Positions 43,102 through 51,459 of a DNA stretch of 64,000 nt are shown here, one piece after another. The stretch comes from Bradyrhizobium semiaridum. GTDB taxonomy: Bacteria > Pseudomonadota > Alphaproteobacteria > Rhizobiales > Xanthobacteraceae. The notes beneath the pieces were generated by a model. The model was not told the DNA's origin and did no database searches. It was given only the letters and a program-made list of their open reading frames with translations. Every line of letters starts with the position of its first letter. Position 1 is the first letter of the stretch. The DNA lies in assembly GCF_020329505.1 (NCBI RefSeq), contig NZ_JAGKJJ010000009.1, positions 62,001-126,000 on the forward strand, written 5' to 3'. The position numbers and the translations under genes were made by a program.

Positions 43102-46100
43102 CTAGTCTTTTGGGATATGCGCGCCGAACCTGTAGTTCACCCCGACGCGGACCGCATCGGTTCGCACCTGCGCGTCGGAATCGAAGACCGTCGCCATGCC
43201 GGCGGCGGGATTCGGCGTGGCGCGGAACGAGCCGAGGTCGGAGTGGAGGTACTCGATCCGGCCAGTCCAGTTGCCGAACAGCCGGCTTTCCAGTCCGGCG
43301 CCGACGGCCCAGCCGAAGCGGAACGTGTCGACCTTGAAGGGAGTCGTGATGGCTGCACCTGATGTCGTGAAGCCCGACACCGTTCCCGACGAACTGACGG
43401 TCCCGAACGGGACGCCGGCGGTGACATAGGCCAGCGTCTCGGGCGTGACGGCGACGCCGACGCGGCCGCGCAGCGAGGCCATCCAGTCCAGCCGATAGTT
43501 GAGGTCGGCCGACATCGGAGCGTCGAGCGGCAGCAGCGCCGGATTGCAGGCTGCGGTGGGACAACTGCTCGACGACCGGCCGCGCTGGTTGCCGTAGACG
43601 ACGTCGCCCTCGATGCCCGCCACCATCCGTCCCATCGTCCAGTTGTAACCGGCCTGGATGCCGAGGCCGGCATGATCGAGCGCCGCACTTGGACGATCGC
43701 CGTCAAGCGGCGTCTGGCTCGCATTGTCGATGAATCCGGCATACGTCTTCGCCGTGCCCCAGGCATATCCGGCATTGCCGCCGGCATAGAAGCCGCTCCA
43801 GTCCCATGCGGCGGCGGAAGGCGCCTTGCGAAAGGTCGGCGGGGTGTCCTGTCCGCGCACCGCGCCGATCGCCGTGTTGGCGGGCGCGTCGGCGCCGTAT
43901 CTGACATTGAGGAACAGCTTGAAGGTCCGGCCCGGCTGCAGGATCTCGTCCTTGTGGAACTGGACGGAGTTGCGGACGTCGGCGTTGAGCAGATTGTCCC
44001 CGATCACGCCGGTCGCCAGCTCGACCGCGCCCCACGGTGAATCCGTCCACCGCTGCCGGTGCTCGATCTGCAGCTTGAGCAGATTGTAGCCGTCGGTCGG
44101 CGTATCGAACCGGGCAAAATCGTTCTGCTTGAACGCGTGCAGCAGGTTTAGCCGCGCGTACCACGCGTCGCTGCGCCAGTAGACGCCGCCGCCGAGCCGC
44201 ATCGCCGGGATGCGCGGCACGTTGCTGCCGTCGGTGAAGGTGGCGCGCACCATGTCGAACTGGCCGTCGATGCCGAACAGCCCGCCGGAGAGCGGCGCGA
44301 CGTCCCACTGCCACGACAATTCGCCGCCGCGGAAGATCGCATCGCGCTGCGAGTAGGCGACCTGGATGTAGTCGCCGGTGCCGCCCGCGACGCAGGTCGC
44401 AAAGGTCGGCCCGCACAAATTGCCCGTGGCCTGGCCGAAGATGAACTTGTCGTAGCGGGTGTAATAGACGTTGGCATCGAACCGGAAATCGCCGCGCGTC
44501 CGCTTCAGGCCTATCTCGGCGGTGTTCGCGGTCTCCAGCGTCAGGTCGGGGTTGCCGATCTTGAAGGTCTTCTCGGAATCGTCGGGGCCGCTGGCGAACA
44601 GTTCGAGCGCGCGCGGCGCGCGCTGGATCCGCTGCAGCGTCAGGCTGGCCTGCAGATAGGAAGGCAGGTCCTTGATCACGCCGAAGCTCAGGCTGGTCGG
44701 CAGGAAGTCGGAGCGCGACGGCGAACTCGGCACAACGGCCGGCGGCGGCAGATAGCTCGACGGAAATCCGAACGAGGTGCCGGCGACGTCGACGGATTCG
44801 ACGCGGGCGGCGAACTGGGTCCGCAGCGTGTCGGTGTGCCGCATTTCCTCGAAGAGGTAGCCGGCCGCGGTCGTGGTCTGCGCCGGCAGCAGGATCGCCT
44901 GGCCGAGCGTGTCGAGGCGCTGGTGGGCGCCCTGCACGCCGACGATGCTGGTCAGGGCGCCGAGCGGCGTCGCGATGGGCTGGCCTTCGACCTCGATCTT
45001 GCCCTCGGTCTGCCGGTTCTTGAACGTCGCGCCGATGGTCTGGAAATTTCCAAAATTGGTCTGGTTGAGATCGATCTCGTCGTGGCGATAGTCCGAATAG
45101 CCGAGCCAATAGCGCACCGCGGCGATCGCGACGGCGTCGGGGCGATACTCGCCCTTGCTCATGATCTTGGTCTGCTCGAGGTCGTTGTGCTGCTGGCTCT
45201 CGGCGGAGGCGATGCCGGGCACGTGGTAGTCGCTGGTGAAGCGCGAGATCGACAGGCCGGCATAGCCGCCGTCGAACAGATAGGAGCCGCCGATCGCGGC
45301 GCCCGCGGCCCGCATCGCCGAGTTCGGCTGCCGCCCGTCGAACGCCGGCGCCGGGCTCGGCGGCACGAGGTAGGGATAGCTCGGAATCCGGTAGTCCTGC
45401 GCGCCGCGGCTGTAGACGTCGGCGTGCACGGCGGCGTTGCCGGCGCCGGCATCGAGCAGCAGGCCGCTCTCCCAGCCGCTGTCGCCGGACGTGACGGCAG
45501 AGCGCAACTCCGCCGCCATGCCGCCGGGCGGCGCGGCGGTCGGAATCCGGTTGTTGGTGACATCGACGATGCCGCCGACCGCTTGCGAGCCGAACCGCAG
45601 CGCACCCGGTCCGCGGAAGATTTCGGTCTTCTGCAGCGCCAGCGGGTCGAGCGGCACGCCGTGATCCTGCGCGATGTCGGAGACATCGACGCTGCCGACG
45701 CCGTTTTCCTGAATCCTGACCTTGGCGTCGGACAGGCCGCGCAGCACCGGGCGCGCGGACTGGGTTGAAAGGCCGGCCGAGGTGGCGCCGGGGGCGGTGA
45801 AGAACAAATTGCCGAAGCTCGTGCTCGTGCTCGACTGGATCTGGTTTCCACTCAGCGCCGACGGCGCGAAAGGCGGGGCATTGGACGCGGTTGCCGGTGG
45901 CGGCGTCGTTGCTGCGGTTGCCGGCGCGGGCGTTGTGCGCGCTGCCGGGCGTCCGGCCGGTGCGTTGCGCGCGGTGCGGCGCGCCGCCTTCGGCTGCCGC
46001 CCCTCGACCGTCACCTCGGGAAGCTCGATCTCGGTCGGCCGGGCTCCCTGCATGGGTGCCGCGGCCGGCGGCCGCGCTGCGGATGCGGGTGCCGGCGCAT

Positions 46101-46305
46101 CGGGTACAGCGGGCGCCGGTGCGGGGGACGCTTGCGGGTTCGGCGTTGCAGGAGCGGCGGCCGGCTGGGCCTGAGCCGCGGGCGGGGTGGCCGGATTGCC
46201 GGTTGGCGCGGGCGCCGCCTGCTGTGCCGCCGCGATCCCGTGCAGGCAGATCAAGGCGACTGACGTCGACCCCAGCAGCGCCGAACGACCCACGCAACCA
46301 CGCAT
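43102..46305 (-). CDS. TonB-dependent receptor with C-terminal Omp25/31-type second barrel
   Basis: A 1067-residue outer membrane protein. Residues 1-28 are a signal peptide; ~29-145 are Pro/Ala-rich with a TonB-box-like LPEVTVEG at 95-102. The plug is ~148-255 (RPVLRGLSDAKVRIQENGVG; FRGPGALRFGSQAVGGIVDV). A 22-strand type barrel follows to about 800. After a linker, residues ~834-1067 form a second domain (WDWSGFYAGGNAGYAWG, then YNWTMGRMVAGIEGDV and TGRIEYLHSDLG), the signature of alphaproteobacterial Omp25/Omp31 porin-like proteins. So two barrels in one chain are predicted. It is divergent from mntR. Substrate may be a metal or metal complex, but this is inferred. Confidence 0.85.
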   Translation of the reverse strand: MRGCVGRSALLGSTSVALICLHGIAAAQQAAPAPTGNPATPPAAQAQPAAAPATPNPQASPAPAPAVPDAPAPASAARPPAAAPMQGARPTEIELPEVTVEGRQPKAARRTARNAPAGRPAARTTPAPATAATTPPPATASNAPPFAPSALSGNQIQSSTSTSFGNLFFTAPGATSAGLSTQSARPVLRGLSDAKVRIQENGVGSVDVSDIAQDHGVPLDPLALQKTEIFRGPGALRFGSQAVGGIVDVTNNRIPTAAPPGGMAAELRSAVTSGDSGWESGLLLDAGAGNAAVHADVYSRGAQDYRIPSYPYLVPPSPAPAFDGRQPNSAMRAAGAAIGGSYLFDGGYAGLSISRFTSDYHVPGIASAESQQHNDLEQTKIMSKGEYRPDAVAIAAVRYWLGYSDYRHDEIDLNQTNFGNFQTIGATFKNRQTEGKIEVEGQPIATPLGALTSIVGVQGAHQRLDTLGQAILLPAQTTTAAGYLFEEMRHTDTLRTQFAARVESVDVAGTSFGFPSSYLPPPAVVPSSPSRSDFLPTSLSFGVIKDLPSYLQASLTLQRIQRAPRALELFASGPDDSEKTFKIGNPDLTLETANTAEIGLKRTRGDFRFDANVYYTRYDKFIFGQATGNLCGPTFATCVAGGTGDYIQVAYSQRDAIFRGGELSWQWDVAPLSGGLFGIDGQFDMVRATFTDGSNVPRIPAMRLGGGVYWRSDAWYARLNLLHAFKQNDFARFDTPTDGYNLLKLQIEHRQRWTDSPWGAVELATGVIGDNLLNADVRNSVQFHKDEILQPGRTFKLFLNVRYGADAPANTAIGAVRGQDTPPTFRKAPSAAAWDWSGFYAGGNAGYAWGTAKTYAGFIDNASQTPLDGDRPSAALDHAGLGIQAGYNWTMGRMVAGIEGDVVYGNQRGRSSSSCPTAACNPALLPLDAPMSADLNYRLDWMASLRGRVGVAVTPETLAYVTAGVPFGTVSSSGTVSGFTTSGAAITTPFKVDTFRFGWAVGAGLESRLFGNWTGRIEYLHSDLGSFRATPNPAAGMATVFDSDAQVRTDAVRVGVNYRFGAHIPKD

Positions 46306-46352
46306 TCCGGCCTCCGGTACGCCCAGCGGTATCCATAGCAAATACACTAACA

Positions 46353-46368
46353 TGTAGCGTATACTACA
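46353..46368. promoter_or_regulatory. Dyad between TonB receptor and mntR, candidate MntR/metal operator
   Basis: TGTAGCGTATACTACA has perfect 5-bp outer arms TGTAG/CTACA with an AT-richer centre CGTATA. It lies 48 bp before the receptor start and 124 bp before the mntR start. Metal-responsive DtxR-type regulators bind such dyads, but no consensus can be proven here. Confidence 0.5.
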
Positions 46369-46491
46369 ACTGCAAAGCCGAGGCTACAAAGTCAAGGCGG
46401 GGCTTGATGCAATTGCGAAGCTGTTGCAGGAAGGCGACAGGGCGATCCCGTTCTTGCAATGTCGGGATGACGGGCTCATGGTCGGCCGGTC

Positions 46492-46980
46492 ATGAACGCG
46501 GATTCTCCGACAGGCCGGAAGGCGTTGCGCCAGCCCAAGCTGCATGCTCTCCCGACCGAGCAGGCGCAGGCGCGGCGGTTTGGCAAGGCCCGCTCGGCGC
46601 GCTCGACGGCGATCCTGGAGGATTATGTCGAGCTGATCGCCGATCTGATCGAATCGACCGGCGAGGCGCGCGCCACCGACATCGCGCGCAGGCTCGGCGT
46701 GTCGCACCCCACCGCCATCAACACGATCGCGCGGCTGAAGCGCGAGAATCTCGCCACCGCGCGCCCCTACCGCGGCATCTTCCTGACCGAGAAGGGCGAG
46801 GCGTTGGCACGGCGGGTGCGCGCACGCCACCGTCTCGTGCTCGAAGTGCTGCTCGCGCTCGGCGTGCCGCGCGAGGCGGCGGAGGCCGATGCCGAAGGCA
46901 TCGAGCATCATGTCTCCGAATCGACGCTGAAGGCGTTCTCGGATTTCCTCAGGGGATCGCGGGTCAGGAAGGCCGGCTGA
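46492..46980 (+). CDS. mntR: MntR/DtxR family manganese-type transcriptional regulator
   Basis: A 162-residue protein. The winged helix (LIADLIESTGEARATDIARRLGVSHPTAINT...) and the dimerisation/metal region with EGIEHHVSESTLKAFSDFL, where E-x2-HH supplies metal ligands, match MntR of proteobacteria. It has a basic N-terminal extension of about 40 residues. MntR represses manganese uptake genes when Mn2+ is ample. It faces the TonB receptor divergently, suggesting that receptor could be Mn-regulated. Known Bradyrhizobium manganese control was described through Mur, a Fur homologue, so this local MntR is interesting. Confidence 0.87.
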   Translation: MNADSPTGRKALRQPKLHALPTEQAQARRFGKARSARSTAILEDYVELIADLIESTGEARATDIARRLGVSHPTAINTIARLKRENLATARPYRGIFLTEKGEALARRVRARHRLVLEVLLALGVPREAAEADAEGIEHHVSESTLKAFSDFLRGSRVRKAG

Positions 46981-47036
46981 TCAATCCGCGCTTGCGGCGC
47001 CCGACAGCGCCCGACAGAATCGGCGCGATCTCGGTT

Positions 47037-47061
47037 CACCTCTCCCCGTCGGGGAGAGGTG
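47037..47061. repeat. 25-bp palindrome between convergent genes
   Basis: CACCTCTCCCC / GGGGAGAGGTG, 11-bp perfect arms with GTC loop, located between mntR and the large surface protein. It may act as a weak terminator without a T run; the same motif occurs at 39778-39798. Confidence 0.75.
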
Positions 47062-47131
47062 CACCTGTGATGTCTCAGCCTGATTTCATTCCGCTTCGAT
47101 GCAGCGCTTGCAGTTCTACCGGCGTACGGTC

Positions 47132-50100
47132 TTACACGAGCAGAAAGTTCGACGCGTGCAATTGGGCGATCGCGGTGTCGACGAAATCGACTGACCCCGC
47201 GCTCGGGCCGCTGCCCAGCGCGAGCAGAGTCCCGCCGTGCCCGTCGCTCGTGAGCGCGCTCATGATGTCGGCGACGGAGTGGTAGTTGCCGATGCCGCTC
47301 GCAAGCTCGACGACGCCGTTCGGGTCATTGCCAAATCCAGAGATCGTATCGATCTGGTTGCTGGAGTTGATCGAGACGGTCAGGCCGGTGCCGTGATCGT
47401 TGATGCTGACATGGGCCGCACCATTGATGATCACGTGATTGTCGAACCCGGAAAAGTTGAACTGGTCCGATCCGCCATTGACCGTGATGACGTCTTGGCC
47501 GACCTGGTTCGTCACCTCCGCCTCGGCGCCGTTGAGCACCACGTGATTGGCGACGCCGCCAAGCGTGATCGTATCGTGGCCCGCGCCGGCAACGATGGTG
47601 GCCAGTCCGCTGCCGGCCGCAATCGTGTTCGTTCCCGAGCCGACCGTGATCTGGTTTCCCGTCCCGCCGAGATCGACGGTGTTGTCGCCGTCGCCGAGCG
47701 TGACGGTATTGGTGCCGTCTCCGCCCGAGACGACATCGTCGCCATGCCCGAGCGTGACCGTGTTGCCATATCCGGAGAGCGTCACCTTGTCGTTGCCGTC
47801 GCCGGCCGTTATCCGGCTCGCGCCGTCGCCGGGATGGACAATATTGCTGCCGTTGCCGAGCGTGATGATGTTGCCATATCCGCCAGCGTCGATGGTGTCG
47901 TTGCCATTGCCGAGCGCAATCGTGGTGGCGCCGGTCGATCCCGTCACCGTGTTGTTGCCGTCGCCGCCGGTGACGTGGTTGACGATCCCCTCCAGATGAA
48001 CGGTGTTGTCGCCACTCGATACGTCGACTGTGCCGTACGTTCCGGCATAGATCGTGTCGTCGCCGCCATTACTGTGGATGGTGTTGAACATGCCGTAGGC
48101 GTGGATGAGGTCGTTGCCCGTCGTGCCTTCGATGGTCGCATAGCCGGATGCCGGACCGTCGATCGGCGTGGGAGCGGATTGATGCGTGTCGATGACCGAG
48201 GTGTTGGCGTCGCTGACGGTCAGGCCGGCGCTGCTTGTGTCGGTCAGCGTGAACGTGGTCGTTACGCTGCCGTCGCCGTGCGGCGCGGCCACGAAGGTGA
48301 GGGCGTGCAACTCGGCGGTCAGGTTGGTCGCGCTGGTCGCCGCCAGCTCGTAGGTTCCGTTGCCGAGCGCAGTCAAGCCTGCCCCGGACAGGATGCCGTC
48401 CGCGCCTGCCAGCGTGATGATGAGACTATCCGTTGCGGCTGCATTCGGATCGGTGATCGTGACGGTGGCGAACGGATTGATCGCGGCTTCGTTGCTGGTC
48501 GTTTGTCTCGACACGGTTCCGGTGATAGTCGGCAACGCCGCGGCCGTCAGCAGGATGCCGCCGGAGCTGTCTTTCGCGATGCCGAAACCGGTGACCGACG
48601 TGTCCGCCAGGTTGAAGGTCTCGCTGGCCGTGCCGTTGCTGACCGTGAGCGTCGAGCCGGAGAGCGTCGCCGTTGCGCTGCTCGTGTAGGACAGGCCGGA
48701 AAGATCGATCTGGTCGCCGAGCGTGATGCCTGCGATCTGGCTTGCAAAGGTCGATGAGCCTGAAGCCAGCTGCTGCTCGATCTTGAGCGTGCCCTGGCCG
48801 GAGAAGGTGATCGTGTCGTCGGAGATCGCGCCCGCCTTGAGATCGAGCGTGCCGCCGGCGATCGTGGTGGCGCCGGCAGTGCCGCCGGCTTCGACGAGCT
48901 CCGTGGCGCCAGGATGGATGATCGACGCGTCCGCGGTGCCTTGGTCGAGCACGTCGAGCGTGCCGCCGTTCAGCGTCGTCGAATTAACGATACCGTCGTC
49001 CGAGACGGAGATGCTGCCGGAATTGAGGATTGTTCCGCTCGCCGCGCTGGCATCGACCGCCGGTGCGTTCGGGTCGCCGGTGGGATCCGGAATTGATCCC
49101 GAAACCGTCATCACGCCGCCGTTGATGGTGACGTTGGTGGCGACCCCGGCCCCGGACAGGTGCAATTCGCCGCCGCTGCCGACAACGGCTGAATCAACCG
49201 TGCTTCTGATGACCTGGCCGTATGGGCCTCCCGGAGGATAGTAGATCGTCACTCCCGAAGCGTTGATGATGCCACCGGATTCAACAATGGTGCCGTGCGC
49301 GGTGCCGCCATTGGTAAGATTTTGGACACCGCCTGCGTTGACGGTGGTCGCCGTGACGATGCCGCCATCGGCGTCCTGCTCGCCGCCATTGTTGATGATC
49401 GTGTGATCGGCCTCACCTGGACCCGGCAGATCATGTACGTAAACGCCGGCAACATGCTGGACGCCGCCCGCATTGATCGTGGTGTAGCTCGCGGTGGCGA
49501 GGAGCCCGACGTCCTGTTCACCGCCATTGATGACGGTGTTGCTGGCAGTGCCTCCGTCGCCGAAGTCGCCGCCTACGACCTGCTTGCCGCCCGTCGATAT
49601 CGTCGTGTTCGTGGCCGTGCCGCCGCTCAGCCTGAACTGCACGCCGTCAGCCACGGTGAAGCCGTCTTCTGTATAGCCGTAGTCGATGATGAACGTCGCG
49701 CCACTTTCGAAGGTCGTATGGGAAAGGGTCGCGCCGGCTTGAGCGACGAGCGTTCCGCCTGCGGCGACAACACCGTCATTGAGGATGCCACCGTCCAAAA
49801 CGTAGAGCGCCGAACTGTTCGCGACAGTAAATCCGTTTTCGATCGTGCCGTCGCCGATCTCGAGAGCGCTGCCGGCGTTGAATGTCGTCCCCGAGAAATC
49901 GGCGTTACCAAGCACGATCAACGTGCCGCCTTGATTGACGGTCGTGTTGGCCGCTGTCGCGCCGGCGGACAGTTCCATCGTCGCGTAACCATTGATGGTC
50001 GTTCCGGTTGCCGTGCCGCCTGCATCGACATTCAACCTGCCGAACTCTTGCAGGATGGTGCCGGATACCAATGCTCCATCCGAGACCGTCAGGGTTCCAC

Positions 50101-50770
50101 CATTTTCGACGGTGGTGCCGGTCGCCATGCTGGCGTCGACGGCCGGCTGGCCGGGGACCTCGGCGAACGGATCCGGGATCGATCCCGAGACGGTCATGGT
50201 GCCGCCATGAACGATCGCGTTCACCGCGGTCCCGCCGCCGCTGACGTCGAATTCACCCTGGTAGTTGATGGTTGCACCGGTCGCGACGCTTCGGATCACC
50301 GGCTCCGGAAATACCGGCGCGGTTTCGACGGTCTCACCCGAAACCCTGAGAATACCGCCGGCAAGGACGACCGTGCCGCTGGCGCTGCCGCCATTCGTCA
50401 CGTTCTGCACGGCGCCTGAATTGACCGTCGTCGCCGTTGCGATGCCGCCATCGATGTCCTGCTCGCCGTCGCGCTCGATCGAGGTGTGATCGACCGTGCC
50501 GGGCGTTGGACCTTCGTGGACAAATTCGCCGGTGACACGCTGGACGCCGCCCGCGCTGATGCTTGTATAGCTGGCGACGCCATTTGAGATGACGTCCTGC
50601 TCTCCGCCAAAGATGGTGGTGTTGGTTGCCGTGCTTGTCGTGGAAGATCCGCCGACTGTCTGCAGCCCACCGGTCAGGATCCACGTCCTATCGACGGACG
50701 CGCCACCGGTGACATCCATCGTGTCGCCGTCGCGCAGCGTAACGCCGTTGGCGGGAGGAATAGCCGTCAT
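47132..50770 (-). CDS. Giant AIDA-repeat surface protein with RTX-like C-terminus
   Basis: A 1212-residue protein without an N-terminal Sec signal. Residues ~1-660 are AIDA-type 19-residue repeats (GGxxxVxxGGTAxxTTIxxGG). Residues ~745-870 form a cadherin-like/beta-sandwich region (TVTITDPNAAATDSL). Residues ~885-1060 contain RTX-like nonapeptide repeats (GGDGNNTV, GNGNDTI, GDGDNTVDLG) that bind calcium. The end is VDFVDTAIAQLHASNFLLV, resembling C-terminal signals of type I secreted proteins. There is no autotransporter barrel. It is probably an exported adhesin or S-layer-like protein. A ~190-residue block is duplicated inside. GAGGAGC precedes the start. Confidence 0.85.
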   Translation of the reverse strand: MTAIPPANGVTLRDGDTMDVTGGASVDRTWILTGGLQTVGGSSTTSTATNTTIFGGEQDVISNGVASYTSISAGGVQRVTGEFVHEGPTPGTVDHTSIERDGEQDIDGGIATATTVNSGAVQNVTNGGSASGTVVLAGGILRVSGETVETAPVFPEPVIRSVATGATINYQGEFDVSGGGTAVNAIVHGGTMTVSGSIPDPFAEVPGQPAVDASMATGTTVENGGTLTVSDGALVSGTILQEFGRLNVDAGGTATGTTINGYATMELSAGATAANTTVNQGGTLIVLGNADFSGTTFNAGSALEIGDGTIENGFTVANSSALYVLDGGILNDGVVAAGGTLVAQAGATLSHTTFESGATFIIDYGYTEDGFTVADGVQFRLSGGTATNTTISTGGKQVVGGDFGDGGTASNTVINGGEQDVGLLATASYTTINAGGVQHVAGVYVHDLPGPGEADHTIINNGGEQDADGGIVTATTVNAGGVQNLTNGGTAHGTIVESGGIINASGVTIYYPPGGPYGQVIRSTVDSAVVGSGGELHLSGAGVATNVTINGGVMTVSGSIPDPTGDPNAPAVDASAASGTILNSGSISVSDDGIVNSTTLNGGTLDVLDQGTADASIIHPGATELVEAGGTAGATTIAGGTLDLKAGAISDDTITFSGQGTLKIEQQLASGSSTFASQIAGITLGDQIDLSGLSYTSSATATLSGSTLTVSNGTASETFNLADTSVTGFGIAKDSSGGILLTAAALPTITGTVSRQTTSNEAAINPFATVTITDPNAAATDSLIITLAGADGILSGAGLTALGNGTYELAATSATNLTAELHALTFVAAPHGDGSVTTTFTLTDTSSAGLTVSDANTSVIDTHQSAPTPIDGPASGYATIEGTTGNDLIHAYGMFNTIHSNGGDDTIYAGTYGTVDVSSGDNTVHLEGIVNHVTGGDGNNTVTGSTGATTIALGNGNDTIDAGGYGNIITLGNGSNIVHPGDGASRITAGDGNDKVTLSGYGNTVTLGHGDDVVSGGDGTNTVTLGDGDNTVDLGGTGNQITVGSGTNTIAAGSGLATIVAGAGHDTITLGGVANHVVLNGAEAEVTNQVGQDVITVNGGSDQFNFSGFDNHVIINGAAHVSINDHGTGLTVSINSSNQIDTISGFGNDPNGVVELASGIGNYHSVADIMSALTSDGHGGTLLALGSGPSAGSVDFVDTAIAQLHASNFLLV
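48971..49540 (-). repeat. Internal duplicated module, copy 2 (residues 411-600)
   Basis: Encodes NTVINGGEQDV, GGVQHVAGVYVHD, NNGGEQDADGGIVTATTVN and VMTVSGSIPDPT, parallel to copy 1 at an offset of about 360 residues. The intervening 170 residues are AIDA-type repeats not duplicated. Confidence 0.75.
50051..50623 (-). repeat. Internal duplicated module, copy 1 (residues 50-240 of the surface protein)
   Basis: Encodes a block beginning NTTIFGGEQDV, including GGVQRVTGEFVHEG, ERDGEQDIDGGIATATTVN and TMTVSGSIPDPF, ending at GTIL. It matches residues 411-600 in the same order with about 60% identity by eye. It shows that the gene grew by segmental duplication. Confidence 0.75.
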
Positions 50771-51459
50771 CTGAATGCTCCTCGTTCGGTGCCTGGAAGA
50801 TCAAACCAAACGGAAAAGCAAAAACATTCGCGGGCTATTCAACCTAAAACTGCGATGTCTGAAAATGTCTGTCAAGTCATCGTTTAAGAAGTTTTGAGCG
50901 GATGCTCGCGCGGTCCCTCCTGTAAGAGTCGTGACGTGTATACGCACGCATATTGTTCGTTGAATTTATCAACAGCGTGACCGAAGAACTGCGGTAGCCG
51001 CGAAGCTGATATGCTCACGGCATTTGAAGCATGCGAGCAGGCCCATGCTTCGCACCGATCCGTCGCTTGATGGCTCCGGGCCTGTAGCAATGCTTGCCGC
51101 AACGTCGCTCGATGTTCGGACAGATGATGCCTGGCGCGCTGGAGAGATTGAAGGACGAAGCGCCAAAGGCCGCGCGCGGCACCAACGGGCCGTGAGGCTG
51201 TGATAGGCGCTGGGCAATCGCCGCGCTGCAAGTGCGCTCCCGCTTGCGGGCAGGGCAATCGCATATGAAACTCTGGTGGGCCAGCATCGGCGGACGGCTC
51301 CCTCTCCCGCTTGCGCGGGAGGGGTGGGGTGGGGGTCTCTCCACGAATCATACTGTGGAAATAGCCCCCACCCGGATCGCATCTGCGATGCGATCCGGCC
51401 TCCCCCGCAAGCGGGAGAGGCGAACCGAATTTACGGCGCGAGCGATCGCGCCGCCGATT
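50771..51459. other. Long intergenic stretch between two leftward genes
   Basis: About 690 bp without a supported gene. The first part (50771-50880) is AT-richer and probably holds the surface-protein promoter. Frames in 50884-51380 show no family I know. The last 120 bp are the family D palindrome. Confidence 0.6.
51301..51420. repeat. Intergenic palindromic repeat, family D
   Basis: Outer arms CCTCTCCCGCTTGCGCGGGAGG and CCCGCAAGCGGGAGAGG-type, inner palindrome GGATCGCATCTGCGATGCGATC around 51374. It lies just downstream of the leftward binding-protein gene (40 bp). Confidence 0.85.

Noticed and set aside
47237..48757. A 506-residue open frame on the + strand
   Set aside because: Antisense to the repeat region of the surface protein; repeated composition is a mirror of the AIDA/RTX repeats.
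47132..50770. Regular repeats considered as a CRISPR array
   Set aside because: Repeats are in frame, degenerate and protein-level (AIDA and Gly-Asp motifs); no constant ~30-nt repeats with unique spacers or cas genes.
32723..50770. Idea that the LapG-type peptidase releases the large surface protein of this window
   Set aside because: The surface protein lacks an N-terminal retention module with the di-alanine cleavage motif and lies 14 kb away, with no LapD or type I secretion genes near; not supported by sequence.
50884..51380. Possible gene in the 690-bp gap before the Tat binding protein
   Set aside because: Several overlapping frames of 60-155 residues on both strands, none with a ribosome site or recognisable domain, and the region includes a palindromic repeat.
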